Below the pieces are notes generated by a model that was given only the letters and a program-made list of their open reading frames with translations, did not search any database and was not told the origin of the DNA. Source: Neobacillus cucumis (lineage in GTDB: Bacteria > Bacillota > Bacilli > Bacillales_B > DSM-18226). Taken from it: a stretch of DNA of 64,000 nucleotides. Position 1 is the first letter of the stretch; each line of letters opens with the position of its first letter. Positions 9,640-20,028 of this stretch are shown here, piece by piece. Location: the NCBI RefSeq assembly GCF_016107705.1, contig NZ_JAEHGC010000021.1, positions 3,812-67,811 on the forward strand, in the 5' to 3' direction. Made by a program: the position numbers and the translations under genes.

Positions 9640-9793
9640 TTCGGGTCCGGAGACATTACATTTAACCCAATTCCAAGTGCATACTCATCATTTGGATCGT
9701 GATTTAAGTCCCGTTAGTGATTTTGTTCTGATCCCAAAAATATTTTTACTAAAAAAGGGGAATTCTAACGAAAAGTTCGTGGAGTGAGGACGT

Positions 9794-11338
9794 ATGTCAA
9801 TTTTTTCGAAATTCAAAAGTCTGCAGAAACCCCAAAACGAAAATAGCAAGGTTTTTTTAGGGTCTGATTTTGAAGTACGAATGGAATGGTTTAGAGACAC
9901 CTTCCAACAAAGTATTGATATCACCTTTCACGAATTAACGGCTAATCAAACGCGCTGTGGAATTGTCTTTTTACAGTGTATGGTGGATCAGCAATTATTT
10001 GATGACCAAGTGTTAAAATATATTGTCTCTCCTAATTTTGCTTCATCAACTAAAGAATTAATTCATAAATTACTTGATTTACAATCCATCAGTACGATGT
10101 GCACTAGTATTCTGACTGAAATGCAAGAAGCAGCAGAAAATATCTTGGACGGAAAAGTTATTGTCTTTTTCGAAGGCGACAGCCGCATGATAGCTTTTCC
10201 TCTAACAAGCTTTGAAAAGCGAACCGGAAGTGAAACCACAAATGAGAATGTCATCAGGGGTCCAAGAGAAGCATTTTTGGAGGATATTCATACAAATGTC
10301 ACCATGATCCGCAGAAGAATAAAATCTCCTGCCTTAAAAATGGAACAACTTGTACTCGGAAAATATACAAAAACGAAAGTCATCCTTAGTTATATCGAAG
10401 GACTTTGCCGGGATGACTTAATTGAAGAAGTGAAACAAAGAATAAATCGGATTAAAATAGATGGCGTCTTAGCGAGCAGCTATATTGAAGAGTGTATCGA
10501 TGATCGGCCATTATCACCATTCCCTCAATCACAAAAAACAGAGCGCCCGGATGTGGCGGCGGCAGCCTTACTGGAAGGAAGAGTAGTTATTTTTGTAGAC
10601 GGTGACCCGATCCCGCTTATTGCACCTGTTAATTTTTACATGTTCCTCCAAGCCGCTGAAGATTATTACCAACGATATTTTCTTACTAGTTTTATTCGAT
10701 TGCTCCGCTACGGCTGGTTAATTGTTTCGCTGACTTTCCCATCCTTTTATATAGCTATCACCACCTTCCATCCGGAAATGATTCCTACGAGTCTTTTATT
10801 AAGTGTTGCTGCATCACGTGAGAATGTACCATTTCCAAGCATCGTGGAAGCATTTCTGATGGAACTTGCCTTTGAAGGTTTACGTGAGGCAGGAATTCGT
10901 ACTCCAAAAGCTGTCGGTCAGGCAATTGGAATCTTAGGGGCAATCATCATTGGTCAAGCAGCCGTCCAGGCAGGAATAGTTTCTGCCATTATGGTGATCA
11001 TCGTTTCGATTACCGGGATTGCCTCCTTCGTGATACCCGGTTATGATTTAGGATTTTCGGTCCGGTTGCTTCGGTTCCCCATTATGCTTTTGGCGGGCAC
11101 GTTTGGAATTTTTGGATTAATGATTGGCACAATTCTAATCTATATTCATGTGGTAAGCATTCGTTCATTCGGAATGCCCTATCTTTCTCCAACAGCCCCA
11201 CTTAGAACGAGTGATTTAAAAGACATTTTTATCAGGGCTCCTTGGTGGATAATGCAGCGCCGCCCCTCTTTTTCCGGGTCAAATGATCGAAATCGATCAA
11301 ATGTCGAGAAATCCATACTCGAGGATGATGAAGATTAA
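9794..11338 (+). CDS. GerA-family spore germinant receptor, A subunit
   Basis: 514 residues with a large hydrophilic N-terminal region (about 1-285) holding the diagnostic GKVIVFFEGD and GPREAFLEDIHTNVTMIRRR segments, then about five membrane helices and a C-terminal hydrophilic tail. It is the A subunit of an inner spore membrane nutrient receptor. The site is GGAGTGAGGA before the ATG. Its stop codon overlaps the start of the C-subunit gene by one base. It is closest in look to GerK/Ynd-type receptors; the nutrient cannot be read from sequence. Confidence 0.93.
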   Translation: MSIFSKFKSLQKPQNENSKVFLGSDFEVRMEWFRDTFQQSIDITFHELTANQTRCGIVFLQCMVDQQLFDDQVLKYIVSPNFASSTKELIHKLLDLQSISTMCTSILTEMQEAAENILDGKVIVFFEGDSRMIAFPLTSFEKRTGSETTNENVIRGPREAFLEDIHTNVTMIRRRIKSPALKMEQLVLGKYTKTKVILSYIEGLCRDDLIEEVKQRINRIKIDGVLASSYIEECIDDRPLSPFPQSQKTERPDVAAAALLEGRVVIFVDGDPIPLIAPVNFYMFLQAAEDYYQRYFLTSFIRLLRYGWLIVSLTFPSFYIAITTFHPEMIPTSLLLSVAASRENVPFPSIVEAFLMELAFEGLREAGIRTPKAVGQAIGILGAIIIGQAAVQAGIVSAIMVIIVSITGIASFVIPGYDLGFSVRLLRFPIMLLAGTFGIFGLMIGTILIYIHVVSIRSFGMPYLSPTAPLRTSDLKDIFIRAPWWIMQRRPSFSGSNDRNRSNVEKSILEDDED

Positions 11339-12498
11339 TGAAAAGACTAAAATGGCTCATCTTGCTATTTCCATTATTATTAACAGGCTGCTGGTCACAA
11401 TTAGAACTCAATGAACGTGCTTTCGTCGCCGGCATCTATGTTGATAAGGCAGCGAACGGCAACATGGAGATAAGTCTTTCGTTTACCTTGCCTAATCGCC
11501 TTGTACCTGGTGATCTTGGCGGTGCAGGTTCAACTGGAAAACCCTATACCATTCTTTCTGCAACTGGAAAGTCATTTACGGAAGCCTATAAAAAAATACA
11601 GGCAACCCTAACTAGAAATATCAGCTGGGGACATACGAGGATCATTATCATTAGTGAAGAAATGGCGAGGGATGGTATTAAAGATGTATTAGAATTTGTT
11701 GTCCGGGAACCAAGTTTGAATATTAATCAGGCTTTATTAATTGCACCAGGAAAAGCAAAGGATATCGAAAAATTAACACCGATATTTGAACGATTTCCAA
11801 GTAGCATTCCCATATCTTTTACGCAAAGAAAGGTCACTGTTGATACAACAACAAAAGACTTCCTTGAAGCAAATAGCGGTGATATGATTGTCGGCCTTTT
11901 ATCTAAGAAAACCATGAAAATGCTAAGTGAAGGTGGGAAAGAGGGGCTTTTTGTCAGTCCGGGAGAGATGGCCTTATTTCATCATTATAAAATGGTCGGA
12001 AAATTAGACACAAAAGTGGGCCGGGGGGCTTTCTGGCTTCGCAACCTGATAAAAGGTGCCGAAGTTACCATAAATTCTCCGAAAGATCAACATTTGATTA
12101 GTTTATTAGTCATGAACGCCCATTCAAAGATTCGCCCTTCCAAAAACGAACCTTTCACTTTTAATGTCGATATAAAGGCGGAAGGGAATATTTCTGAATC
12201 TCATTCCAATATCAATTTATCAAATGAAAAAAACATAGCTCAGCTTGAGCAAACAGCCGAAAAACAAATCCGAAATAGGATTAAAGCCGCTTTAAAGGCT
12301 TCTCAAGAAGAAAAAGCAGATGTTTTTCAATTCAGTGAATATCTATCCTGGCATAAACCAAAGATATGGAAAAAGGTAAAAAATAACTGGCCTGAGGTTT
12401 ATCGTGAAAAGGTAAAATTAAATGTTCACGTTGATTTAAAGATTAAACGATCAGGGTCCGAAAATGATCCATTTTGGATAAAGGGAAGAAATTTATGA
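11338..12498 (+). CDS. GerA-family germinant receptor, C subunit (lipoprotein)
   Basis: 386 residues. A signal peptide with lipobox LLTGCWS gives Cys18 as the lipidated residue, followed by the NERAFVAGIYVDK motif that opens Ger(x)C domains. The protein is tethered to the outer face of the spore inner membrane. It overlaps the A gene (TAATG) and the following small gene (ATGA), so the operon is translationally coupled. Family and length are normal. Confidence 0.93.
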   Translation: MKRLKWLILLFPLLLTGCWSQLELNERAFVAGIYVDKAANGNMEISLSFTLPNRLVPGDLGGAGSTGKPYTILSATGKSFTEAYKKIQATLTRNISWGHTRIIIISEEMARDGIKDVLEFVVREPSLNINQALLIAPGKAKDIEKLTPIFERFPSSIPISFTQRKVTVDTTTKDFLEANSGDMIVGLLSKKTMKMLSEGGKEGLFVSPGEMALFHHYKMVGKLDTKVGRGAFWLRNLIKGAEVTINSPKDQHLISLLVMNAHSKIRPSKNEPFTFNVDIKAEGNISESHSNINLSNEKNIAQLEQTAEKQIRNRIKAALKASQEEKADVFQFSEYLSWHKPKIWKKVKNNWPEVYREKVKLNVHVDLKIKRSGSENDPFWIKGRNL

Positions 12499-12713
12499 CT
12501 TTGATTATCCTTGGCTTTCTCATAATATTTTGTTACGAATGGACGTACTTAAAAAGCAAAAATCGTAAAAAAAGAACCTACTGGATTGTCTTCTGTATAA
12601 TGGGTGCTTCCTTTTTTTACTGTATTTCAACTATCCTATTCAACCAACTACCTAGTCCAAGTGATTTGATTCAATTTCTATTTAAACCAATCCAACAGAA
12701 AATTATAGGTTAG
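12495..12713 (+). CDS. Germinant receptor D-type small membrane protein
   Basis: 72 residues with two predicted membrane helices (about 2-18 and 31-52) separated by a very basic loop (KSKNRKKR). The ATG at 12495 overlaps the C-subunit stop as ATGA and has AAGGGAAG upstream. Small two-helix D subunits within or beside ger operons have been described in Bacillus and modulate receptor function; this fits by size, topology and position. Assignment is by context, as sequence conservation in the family is low. Confidence 0.8.
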   Translation: MTLIILGFLIIFCYEWTYLKSKNRKKRTYWIVFCIMGASFFYCISTILFNQLPSPSDLIQFLFKPIQQKIIG

Positions 12714-12724
12714 GTGAACCTTTT

Positions 12725-13840
12725 TTGAAAACTGAACAGATTTCCCAAAATCAACTATTACTTTTCTTCATTCTTTATTTTTTCTCCACATTGGTTGGAT
12801 TTGGTGCTAGTCACCTGATTTACCTATCCCAGTACGACTCATTAATTGTTCTATGTTTAAGCGCCTTAACAGGGATTATACTTGCCTTTTTTGTCATAAA
12901 ACTGGCGAAGCGAAGACCTAATGAATTTATCGTCCATTATGGAAAGGAGATTTTCCCCAACTGGATTCATATTTCTTTTATGGCCATTTTCTTTTTTTCC
13001 CTTTTGAACAGCAGCGCTCTGATTCTAAGAGAATATGAAGATTTTATTGTCCAAATTTATCTTCCCAAAACGCCGAATTGGGCGGTTGGCTGCATGTTTG
13101 GAGTGGTAGTAGCCGTTACAGCTCGATTAGGATTTGAAAATTTATTCCGAATTGCTCAAGGGTTATTTTACCTTGTAATTATTGCAAATATCGGAAATAT
13201 GCTTTTTATTGGCAAGGAATTGCGTTGGGAACGCTGGATTGCCTTTATTACAAACCATAGCGGACAAGGAATCTTTATGGGCAGCTACTCCACTGCTCAT
13301 TTTTTTGGAGAGGCCTTTATTTTACTTTTTTTGTTTCCCTATTTGACGCAAAAGCATAAAACCTTTAAATCCATTATCTGGGCATCCTTTTTCTCTATTC
13401 TATTTATTTCATCCAATATCATCTGGCTATTATTGCTGTTTGGACCAAATTTGGCAAGTCACCTGACCTATCCAATGTTAGAAATGATTCGCTATATCCG
13501 TATTGCAGATTTCATCCAAAACCTTGACCATTTATTAATTTCTATCTGGGCCACAACAGTTTTTATCAAAGTTACTGTTTTATTTACGATTTCTGTTCAA
13601 ATCCTTGCCCAGCTTTTTCGCTTGAAAGATCATCGTCCTCTAGTGTTTTCGTTAACAGCGGTAATGATTGTCTTATCCATAAACATATCAAGCGGATTTG
13701 CCGAAATGACCAGCCTTTTTACTCAATCGTTTGCCACCTTTTCCTACAGTTTGGAGTTCATTCCTTTACTATATTTAATCATGGACACTGTTAAACGATC
13801 CTTAAAGAAGAAAGCGGATAAAAAGTTGAATGCAAGCTAA
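12725..13840 (+). CDS. GerA-family germinant receptor, B subunit (permease-like)
   Basis: 371 residues with about ten membrane helices, belonging to the GerB branch of the amino acid-polyamine-organocation superfamily. The B subunit carries the nutrient-binding pocket in characterised receptors. It starts with TTG at 12725, preceded by AGGTGA at 8 bases. It is the last gene of the A-C-D-B operon, 11 bases after the D gene, and is closed by a strong terminator. Confidence 0.92.
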   Translation: MKTEQISQNQLLLFFILYFFSTLVGFGASHLIYLSQYDSLIVLCLSALTGIILAFFVIKLAKRRPNEFIVHYGKEIFPNWIHISFMAIFFFSLLNSSALILREYEDFIVQIYLPKTPNWAVGCMFGVVVAVTARLGFENLFRIAQGLFYLVIIANIGNMLFIGKELRWERWIAFITNHSGQGIFMGSYSTAHFFGEAFILLFLFPYLTQKHKTFKSIIWASFFSILFISSNIIWLLLLFGPNLASHLTYPMLEMIRYIRIADFIQNLDHLLISIWATTVFIKVTVLFTISVQILAQLFRLKDHRPLVFSLTAVMIVLSINISSGFAEMTSLFTQSFATFSYSLEFIPLLYLIMDTVKRSLKKKADKKLNAS

Positions 13841-13871
13841 AAAGAGCATGGACAATTGGTCCATGCTCTTT
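13841..13871. terminator. Bidirectional terminator between gerB-type gene and cshA
   Basis: A perfect 13-bp stem (AAAGAGCATGGAC / GTCCATGCTCTTT) with a 5-base loop lies between two convergent genes and has A/T runs at both ends. Confidence 0.85.
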
Positions 13872-13877
13872 CCTATT

Positions 13878-15362
13878 TTAATGATTATAACTTCTCGGCT
13901 TTGATTTGCCTGACGTTCTTTTTTCACCGCTTCTTGGTTTTACCGGTGATTTTTTTCTGCGGTCAGAATTAAACCCTCTAGAATCGTCTCTTCGTCTGCG
14001 GTCCCGATCCTGTGGTCTTCTTTCCCTTTTTTGCGGAAGCGGTTGTTCTTCTGTCAGCTTAACAGGAGTAGTATCCGGTTCTTTCGTCAACATCTTCAAC
14101 ACAGCCGCAACAACAGTGGAAGCATCGTTTGCTTCAAGTAATTCTTCGGCGGCTGCTTTGTAATATTGAAGATTATTCGACTCGATCGTCTGTAGAATTT
14201 TATCAACTACCGCACGTTGCTGTCCTTCTAATGCTTCATCAAGGGTTGGCGGCTTCATTCTTTCCATCTTACGTTTTGTAGTTTTTTCAACCACATTCAG
14301 GTAAGATTTTTCCCTTGGTGTAATAAAGGTCATCGCAACCCCTGTTTTACCTGCACGACCCGTACGTCCAATACGGTGAACATAGCTTTCAGGATCTTGA
14401 GGAATATCAAAGTTATATACATGGGTTACACCAGAGATATCAAGGCCCCTTGCTGCCACATCTGTAGCGACAAGAACATCAATTGAGCCCTCTTTAAATT
14501 TACGAAGGACAGATAGACGTTTTGCCTGACTAAGGTCGCCATGAATTCCTTCAGCCGTATAGCCTCTAAGGTTTAAAGCTTCTGCTAACTCATCGACACG
14601 GCGTTTCGTCCGTCCGAAAATAATCGCAAGTTCTGGTGATTGGATATCCAAAAGTCTTGTTAGCACATCAAATTTATTTTTTTCCTGCACTTCCACATAA
14701 TATTGTTCAATGGAAGGAACTGTCATTTCTTTTGCTTTGACTCGGACAATTTGCGGATTCTTCATAAACTTTTCAGCCATTCGCTGAATCGGTCCCGGCA
14801 TGGTTGCTGAGAACAGTAAGGTTTGGCGCTCAGTAGGGATTTCCGCTAAAATCGTTTCAATATCTTCAATGAAACCCATGTTTAACATTTCATCGGCTTC
14901 GTCTAGGATAGCTGTATGAACATGGTCTAGTCGGAGTGTTTTTCTATTAATATGGTCAAGCACACGACCTGGTGTTCCAACAATAATATGTGGAGCCTTT
15001 TTTAGAGAGCGGATTTGGCGGCCAATATCCTGTCCTCCGTAAATTGGTAAAACGCGAACCCTTTTACCTGCTCCGATTTTGTATAGTTCTTCCGATACTT
15101 GAATCGCAAGTTCACGGGTTGGAGCAATAATAATCCCTTGGATTGCTTCTACACTTGTATCAACTTTTTCTACCAATGGAATACCAAACGCAGCAGTTTT
15201 TCCTGTTCCAGTTTGAGCCTGCCCGATCAAATCTTTATTTTCTAAGCTCAACGGAATTGTTTCTGCCTGAATTGGCGTTGCTTCCTCAAAACCCATTTTG
15301 AGGACAGCCTTTAATGTTTCCTGGCTAATACCTAAATCTTGAAACTTCGTCAATGTTTTCAT
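13878..15362 (-). CDS. cshA: DEAD-box RNA helicase CshA
   Basis: 494 residues: N-terminal RecA domain with Q motif ([11 protein letters not shown]), Walker [11 protein letters not shown] and DEAD box (ILDEADEML), SAT motif (FSATMPG), second RecA domain with [10 protein letters not shown], and a basic Arg/Lys-rich C-terminal tail after about 425. CshA unwinds structured RNA in the degradosome and cold adaptation. The reported start is ATG 15362, but GGAG is only 1 base away; TTG at 15353 (9-base spacing, MTKFQDLG) is a good alternative and aligns with B. subtilis CshA. Confidence 0.95.
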   Translation of the reverse strand: MKTLTKFQDLGISQETLKAVLKMGFEEATPIQAETIPLSLENKDLIGQAQTGTGKTAAFGIPLVEKVDTSVEAIQGIIIAPTRELAIQVSEELYKIGAGKRVRVLPIYGGQDIGRQIRSLKKAPHIIVGTPGRVLDHINRKTLRLDHVHTAILDEADEMLNMGFIEDIETILAEIPTERQTLLFSATMPGPIQRMAEKFMKNPQIVRVKAKEMTVPSIEQYYVEVQEKNKFDVLTRLLDIQSPELAIIFGRTKRRVDELAEALNLRGYTAEGIHGDLSQAKRLSVLRKFKEGSIDVLVATDVAARGLDISGVTHVYNFDIPQDPESYVHRIGRTGRAGKTGVAMTFITPREKSYLNVVEKTTKRKMERMKPPTLDEALEGQQRAVVDKILQTIESNNLQYYKAAAEELLEANDASTVVAAVLKMLTKEPDTTPVKLTEEQPLPQKRERRPQDRDRRRRDDSRGFNSDRRKKSPVKPRSGEKRTSGKSKPRSYNH

Positions 15363-15437
15363 TCTCCTTCATCTATTTAAAAATTGTATTTATGCTGAAT
15401 GTATCGTGACGCATCAAAATGCCCAAATTTATTTTAT

Positions 15438-15471
15438 CAAAAAAAGACATTCCTCCATAGGAGTATGCCCT
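15438..15471 (-). terminator. Terminator after the esterase gene
   Basis: A GGCATACTCC/GGAGGAATGTC imperfect stem with a run of seven T residues on the minus strand. It ends the ddl-murF-esterase direction before cshA. Confidence 0.75.
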
Positions 15472-15553
15472 TGTTTCCTCGTTCTTAAGACACGTTGATT
15501 ATTATCATACCACTATTCCTTTTATATTGCAATCAAAGCTAGTTTTACCAACC

Positions 15554-16243
15554 TTAATACTCGGATAAAAAATCATACACCTGGGAAAATAGGGCGGCTT
15601 TTTCCTCACAGTGACAAATATGATGTTGGGAATCCTTAATATAAGTAATCCGCTTCTTTTTTGAATTAATGGTCCGATACAAATATTCAGCACTTTTTGG
15701 CGGCACCATTCCATCACATTCCCCTTGAGCAATTAAGGTTGGCACTTCTACTTGATGCAAAAGTGGTTTAATAAAGGAGACGAGTTGACGAAATTGCAAG
15801 GTTGCCGCTATTGGGGTTTCTTTTATTTTTCTTAAATAACGCTGAAATAATTCATTCTCCCTCAAGTTTCCTCTTAGAGAGTCAATCAGCATTGTTTTTA
15901 ATTCCACCGCCATTTGTTTTGGATTAATGTAAAGGGCGGCGGCACTTAACAAAATAAGCTTATTAACAGGATAATTGGCTGCTAAATAGGCTGCAATTAA
16001 GCCTCCCATTGAAAAACCAATGACATAAACTTCTTCACAGGTTTGAAGGAGCTTCTTTAATTCAGCTTCGGCACATTCAATCCACTGCTGATACTGGACC
16101 CCTTTTAATGAAAGTGTTTCACCATGACCCGGAAGTGTGGGCACAGAAAAGCTCCAATTGGTCCGTTCCGATAAATACTCCACCAGCGGTTCTACTTCAT
16201 AAGGGGCTCCCGTAAAGCCGTGAATACATAAGCAGCCAATCAT
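15554..16243 (-). CDS. Carboxylesterase / monoacylglycerol lipase-like alpha/beta hydrolase
   Basis: 229 residues with an alpha/beta-hydrolase fold of the Est30/YvaK type. The oxyanion-hole motif is IHGFTGAPYE, the nucleophile elbow is GFSMGG, an acid probably sits in AQGECDGMVPP, and the catalytic His is in DSQHHICH near the end. It is likely cytosolic, as no signal peptide is visible. The start is ATG 16243 (GGCGGG 9 bases away) rather than the GTG 9 bases earlier. It follows murF by about 40 bases and may share its transcript. The physiological ester is unknown. Confidence 0.9.
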   Translation of the reverse strand: MIGCLCIHGFTGAPYEVEPLVEYLSERTNWSFSVPTLPGHGETLSLKGVQYQQWIECAEAELKKLLQTCEEVYVIGFSMGGLIAAYLAANYPVNKLILLSAAALYINPKQMAVELKTMLIDSLRGNLRENELFQRYLRKIKETPIAATLQFRQLVSFIKPLLHQVEVPTLIAQGECDGMVPPKSAEYLYRTINSKKKRITYIKDSQHHICHCEEKAALFSQVYDFLSEY

Positions 16244-16283
16244 TTCATTCACCCGCCAAATTGCCTTTTGCTCGTTTAAAAGC

Positions 16284-17657
16284 TTATTTTTGTAAAGAAT
16301 TCACAATCTCCTCTAATTTCATCCCACGGGATGCCTTAACAAGCACTAAAGACTCCCCGTTTACATTGTTTACCAATTTGTGAATTAATTCCTTTTTATC
16401 TGTAAAGGCGAAAACCCGATTTTCTCCTAAAACTGCACGTGCACCATTTGCGATATGAGCTCCTAATTGTCCGTAAGTAAACAATAAATCAATTTTATTT
16501 GGATTTAGGCCCTGACCAATTTGCAAATGATATTGTTCTTCCTGCGGCCCTAATTCCAGCATATCACCTAACACAAGGATTTTTTTATCATACCCTTGAA
16601 GGTTCGATACTAATTCAATCGCTGCAATCATCGAGGTCGGGCTGGCATTATAAGCATCATTAATGATTTTTTCCCCATGCTTACCTTCAACAAGCTCCAT
16701 TCTCATATTTGTAAGCTTGATCCCTGCTAAACCTTCATTCATTTTTTCAAACGGAACATTAAAATGTCTGGCAATCAACATGGAGGCAAGCGCATTTAAA
16801 ATATTGTGCGTTCCCAAAACAGGAAGCATAAAGCTTTCTGTTGAAGCATTTGTCTTAAACCGGTTACCATGATTGATTTGAATAATGTCTGTCGGAAATA
16901 AATCATTGGTTTCATTCCTTCCAAAGGTCTGTACCTCGACATTTCCTTTATAGCGATGGATTCTTTCCATTAATAACGGTTCGTCACCATGCAATACAGC
17001 TAGTCCACCTGCTTTTAAGCCTTGCAAAATTTCAAGCTTCGCTTCAGCAATTCCCTCTCTAGAACCGAGGTCAAGCAAATGGGATTCGCCAATATTTGTG
17101 ATAACAACGGCATCCGGGCAGGCGAGTTTGGTGAGAAATTCAATTTCACCACGTCCGCTCATCCCCATTTCCAAAACAGCAATTTGGGTATCCTCTTCCA
17201 ATCCTAATATCGTAAGTGGAAGACCAATTTGATTATTATAATTACCTTCCGTTTTTTGTACTTTATATTGGGTCGAAAGCAGGCCAGCAGTTAAATCCTT
17301 TGTGGTTGTTTTTCCGTTACTTCCGGTGATTCCTACCACCTTTATATCCAGTTCCTGACGATAGCTTCTTGCTAATTCCTGTAAAGCTGTTAAACAATCA
17401 TCAACAATTAAAATCGGCAGATGCTCTGGCGGGTTTGGAACATCACTTTGCCAAAAAGCAGCTACAGCACCTTTTTGGATGGATTCCTCTACAAATTTAT
17501 GGCCATCTACCCGTTCCCCTTTAAAGGGTACGAACAAGGTTCCCGCTTCAATTTTTCTTGAATCGATAATAACTTCTTGGACGACTACATCTTTAAAAGG
17601 AGTGATATCATTTTTTACCGTGATCATGTTAGCGATTTGGCTAAGAGTTCTTTTCAT
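16284..17657 (-). CDS. murF: UDP-MurNAc-tripeptide--D-Ala-D-Ala ligase
   Basis: 457 residues. Adds D-Ala-D-Ala to the UDP-MurNAc tripeptide in the cytosol, the last soluble step of peptidoglycan precursor synthesis. An N-terminal MurF domain, the ATP-binding loop GSNGKTTTKD near residue 112 and a C-terminal ligase domain (LVLVKASRGMKLEE) are visible. The ATG follows GGAGGG. It lies downstream of ddl, whose product is its substrate, with a hairpin in the 74-base gap. Confidence 0.97.
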   Translation of the reverse strand: MKRTLSQIANMITVKNDITPFKDVVVQEVIIDSRKIEAGTLFVPFKGERVDGHKFVEESIQKGAVAAFWQSDVPNPPEHLPILIVDDCLTALQELARSYRQELDIKVVGITGSNGKTTTKDLTAGLLSTQYKVQKTEGNYNNQIGLPLTILGLEEDTQIAVLEMGMSGRGEIEFLTKLACPDAVVITNIGESHLLDLGSREGIAEAKLEILQGLKAGGLAVLHGDEPLLMERIHRYKGNVEVQTFGRNETNDLFPTDIIQINHGNRFKTNASTESFMLPVLGTHNILNALASMLIARHFNVPFEKMNEGLAGIKLTNMRMELVEGKHGEKIINDAYNASPTSMIAAIELVSNLQGYDKKILVLGDMLELGPQEEQYHLQIGQGLNPNKIDLLFTYGQLGAHIANGARAVLGENRVFAFTDKKELIHKLVNNVNGESLVLVKASRGMKLEEIVNSLQK

Positions 17658-17693
17658 CCTTTTTCCCTCCTCTATTCAATTGATTCTCAAAAG

Positions 17694-17721
17694 AACGGAC
17701 ACGGCGAAAAGCCGTGCCGTT
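17694..17721 (-). terminator. Hairpin between ddl and murF (weak terminator or attenuator)
   Basis: On the minus strand an ACGGCACGGC/GCCGTGTCCGT stem has a TTTTC loop and only a short T tail. It may partly reduce read-through from ddl to murF. Confidence 0.5.
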
Positions 17722-17731
17722 ACTGATTATT

Positions 17732-18811
17732 TTAAAAAGTATATTTAATCTGTTGTTTTTCGTTATGTCTTTCTTTTGCAAGATTGACAAGGCGCTCAAT
17801 TAATTGTGGGTATTCAACCCCGGTGTGCTTCCATAACAGCGGGAACATACTAAATGGAGTAAAACCAGGCATTGTATTTACTTCGTTAATTAATGCCCTT
17901 CCATCCTTTGTTAAGAAGAAATCAGCACGAACCAACCCTGAACAATCCAACGCTTTAAATGCCTGAATCGCCATAGCTTTAATTTGTTTATATTCATCCT
18001 CTGTAATTTCAGCTGGAATAATCAACGCGGTCTCGCCATCTTCATATTTCGCTTTATAATCATAAAAATCCTTTTTTGGAACAATTTCTCCGGCTATGGA
18101 ACATTCCGGCTCATCATTCCCTAGAATACCCACTTCAATTTCACGGGCAGTTACACCTTCTTCGATAATCACCTTGCGATCAAATTGGAAGGCTTCCGCA
18201 AAAGCTGTTTCCAATTCTGCACGATTCCGGCATTTACTAATTCCAACACTAGAACCAAGATTAGCCGGCTTTACAAAACATGGATAACCAAGCGCTTCCT
18301 CAACCTTTGCATAAGCAGCTTCTTTTTCCTTTTGCCATTCACTTTTAATAAAGGCAACATAGTTTACTTGGGCAAGCCCGGCTTGTGCAAATACATTTTT
18401 CATCATCACTTTATCCATACCAGCTGCGGAAGCAAGTACCCCATTTCCGGCATAAGGGAGATTTAATAGTTCTAATAATCCTTGAACCGTACCATCTTCC
18501 CCATTTGGTCCGTGCAATAGCGGGAAGATGACGTCAAGAGGTGCTTGTTCCTGTTTATTTCCTTCAAATAAAGCAGGGGCTAATGAAAGTGGGGATAATT
18601 CATTCCCCCCGGTAAACTCAAGTTCCTTTACATTCTCAACAGGAGCTTGCAGCTGCGCACCCTTAATCCACTTACCTTCTTCATTTATGTAAATAGGATG
18701 AATTTCAAATTTTTCTAGGTCCAGTGCGCGAATGACTGCCATTGCCGTTTGCATAGATACTTTATGTTCAGCGGATTTTCCTCCGTATAATAAACCAAGT
18801 TTCGTTTTCAT
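17732..18811 (-). CDS. ddl: D-alanine--D-alanine ligase
   Basis: 359 residues, ATP-grasp ligase making the D-Ala-D-Ala dipeptide. Visible landmarks are the [14 protein letters not shown]-terminus, [14 protein letters not shown], the ATP-grasp core [14 protein letters not shown] and the metal-binding [20 protein letters not shown] near the C-terminus. The start is ATG with GGAGG. It is functionally linked to alr (its substrate supply) and to murF immediately downstream. Confidence 0.97.
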   Translation of the reverse strand: MKTKLGLLYGGKSAEHKVSMQTAMAVIRALDLEKFEIHPIYINEEGKWIKGAQLQAPVENVKELEFTGGNELSPLSLAPALFEGNKQEQAPLDVIFPLLHGPNGEDGTVQGLLELLNLPYAGNGVLASAAGMDKVMMKNVFAQAGLAQVNYVAFIKSEWQKEKEAAYAKVEEALGYPCFVKPANLGSSVGISKCRNRAELETAFAEAFQFDRKVIIEEGVTAREIEVGILGNDEPECSIAGEIVPKKDFYDYKAKYEDGETALIIPAEITEDEYKQIKAMAIQAFKALDCSGLVRADFFLTKDGRALINEVNTMPGFTPFSMFPLLWKHTGVEYPQLIERLVNLAKERHNEKQQIKYTF

Positions 18812-18925
18812 GATAAACCTCCATTTTAAATACTGTTTTTATTTTAGCACTTTCTCAAAAATTTAAGGAATGATGTGATAATCTTTTTTATATTTTATGA
18901 AATCAAGTGCTTGGGTCAAAACAAT

Positions 18926-18962
18926 CAAAAAATAAAATCTCTCCAAATTATCAGGAGAGATT
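18926..18962 (-). terminator. Terminator after the 260-aa hypothetical gene
   Basis: A perfect AATCTCTCC/GGAGAGATT stem followed by a T-rich tail on the minus strand; it begins at the gene's stop codon. Confidence 0.8.
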
Positions 18963-19743
18963 AGCGAACATTCAATTTCCACTCTTTTGTTTTTTTATCA
19001 AAAATGATTTTAGCATGATATGGTTCTTTTGAAATAATTTCATATTCCTCATACATATCATCCATATTGGCAAAATCACCAATTACCCAGATTGGGATTT
19101 CAATCTTTGTACGCTGCTGATCTGCATCTTTCATGGAAATACAGATTCCCTCTTTCATAAACGGAGTTAAGGAAAGAAGAATCTCCTTATTTACGGATGG
19201 ATAGGTGCGTTTTTTCCTTAAACCTAAAAGGGATTTCTCCAATTTAAGTTTACTTACCTTTCCGGAAATGGCCTCACTAAGTAAATGAAAAAAGTCCTTA
19301 AAGCTGCGATAATAAATTTTGTTAAACCAGCCATCATCATGGGCTAAATACACAAATCGATTTCCCAGCTTATTATAGAAGGGCAATTTTAAATGCTGCT
19401 TCAAATGACCCAAATATAATAATTCTGCAATTTCTTGGCCTGTCAGCTCATTTAAAACCTCTTCTTCAATAAAATCAATCCAGCAAAAATCTCCGTACCC
19501 GTATACATCTTCCCCAGCTAATTTTTTTACGCGATCCTCCGGACAATATTCAAGCAGCGTATGCATATTAAACTCAGTATCATCAAAGCGGTGCTTTAAT
19601 AAAAGCAAATGATTTAATGAATCTGAAAAAGCAGCAGCAAATTCATCGAATTCAATTCCGTAGGACATTACATACTGATCCGATTGATTTAAGTGTACAT
19701 AAATAAGATCCCGTATGTCTTGATGATGCTTTTTCAAGGCCAA
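18961..19743 (-). CDS. Hypothetical protein, 260 aa
   Basis: Not recognised. A soluble, acidic-then-basic protein without signal peptide or membrane helices. It has aromatic-rich stretches (VYGYGDFCWIDFIEEEV, HDDGWFNKIYYRSFKDFF) and a C-terminal beta-rich segment (IPIWVIGDF, YHAKIIFDKKTKEWKLNVR). It is monocistronic, upstream of ddl on the same strand and divergent from mgtE. Codon use and length look like a genuine gene. No function is proposed. Confidence 0.75.
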   Translation of the reverse strand: MALKKHHQDIRDLIYVHLNQSDQYVMSYGIEFDEFAAAFSDSLNHLLLLKHRFDDTEFNMHTLLEYCPEDRVKKLAGEDVYGYGDFCWIDFIEEEVLNELTGQEIAELLYLGHLKQHLKLPFYNKLGNRFVYLAHDDGWFNKIYYRSFKDFFHLLSEAISGKVSKLKLEKSLLGLRKKRTYPSVNKEILLSLTPFMKEGICISMKDADQQRTKIEIPIWVIGDFANMDDMYEEYEIISKEPYHAKIIFDKKTKEWKLNVR

Positions 19744-20028
19744 ACTCCTCCGAAAGTTTAAAATTTATCATAAAAAGACAGCTATCGTAAAAACTGCCTA
19801 TGTGTTATTCCTTATCATTTTACCAAAGAATAGGTCAAATAGCTTATTTCAATTCTTTTACAATTTTAAAGCTTTGATGATGAAAATTGCAAATGGATTA
19901 TCATAAAAGCTGCTGTTTTTAAAATATCAATGGATTCTTATTTATTAACATATACTAGTAAAGATTCGAAAAAACTTTTCCGTCTCCCCTGTTATCAAAC
20001 ATGCGGGGTAGAAAGGAGCTTTAAATCC

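Noticed and set aside
19760..20028. M-box magnesium riboswitch before mgtE
   Set aside because: I looked for the conserved M-box blocks and found none; a covariance search would be decisive.
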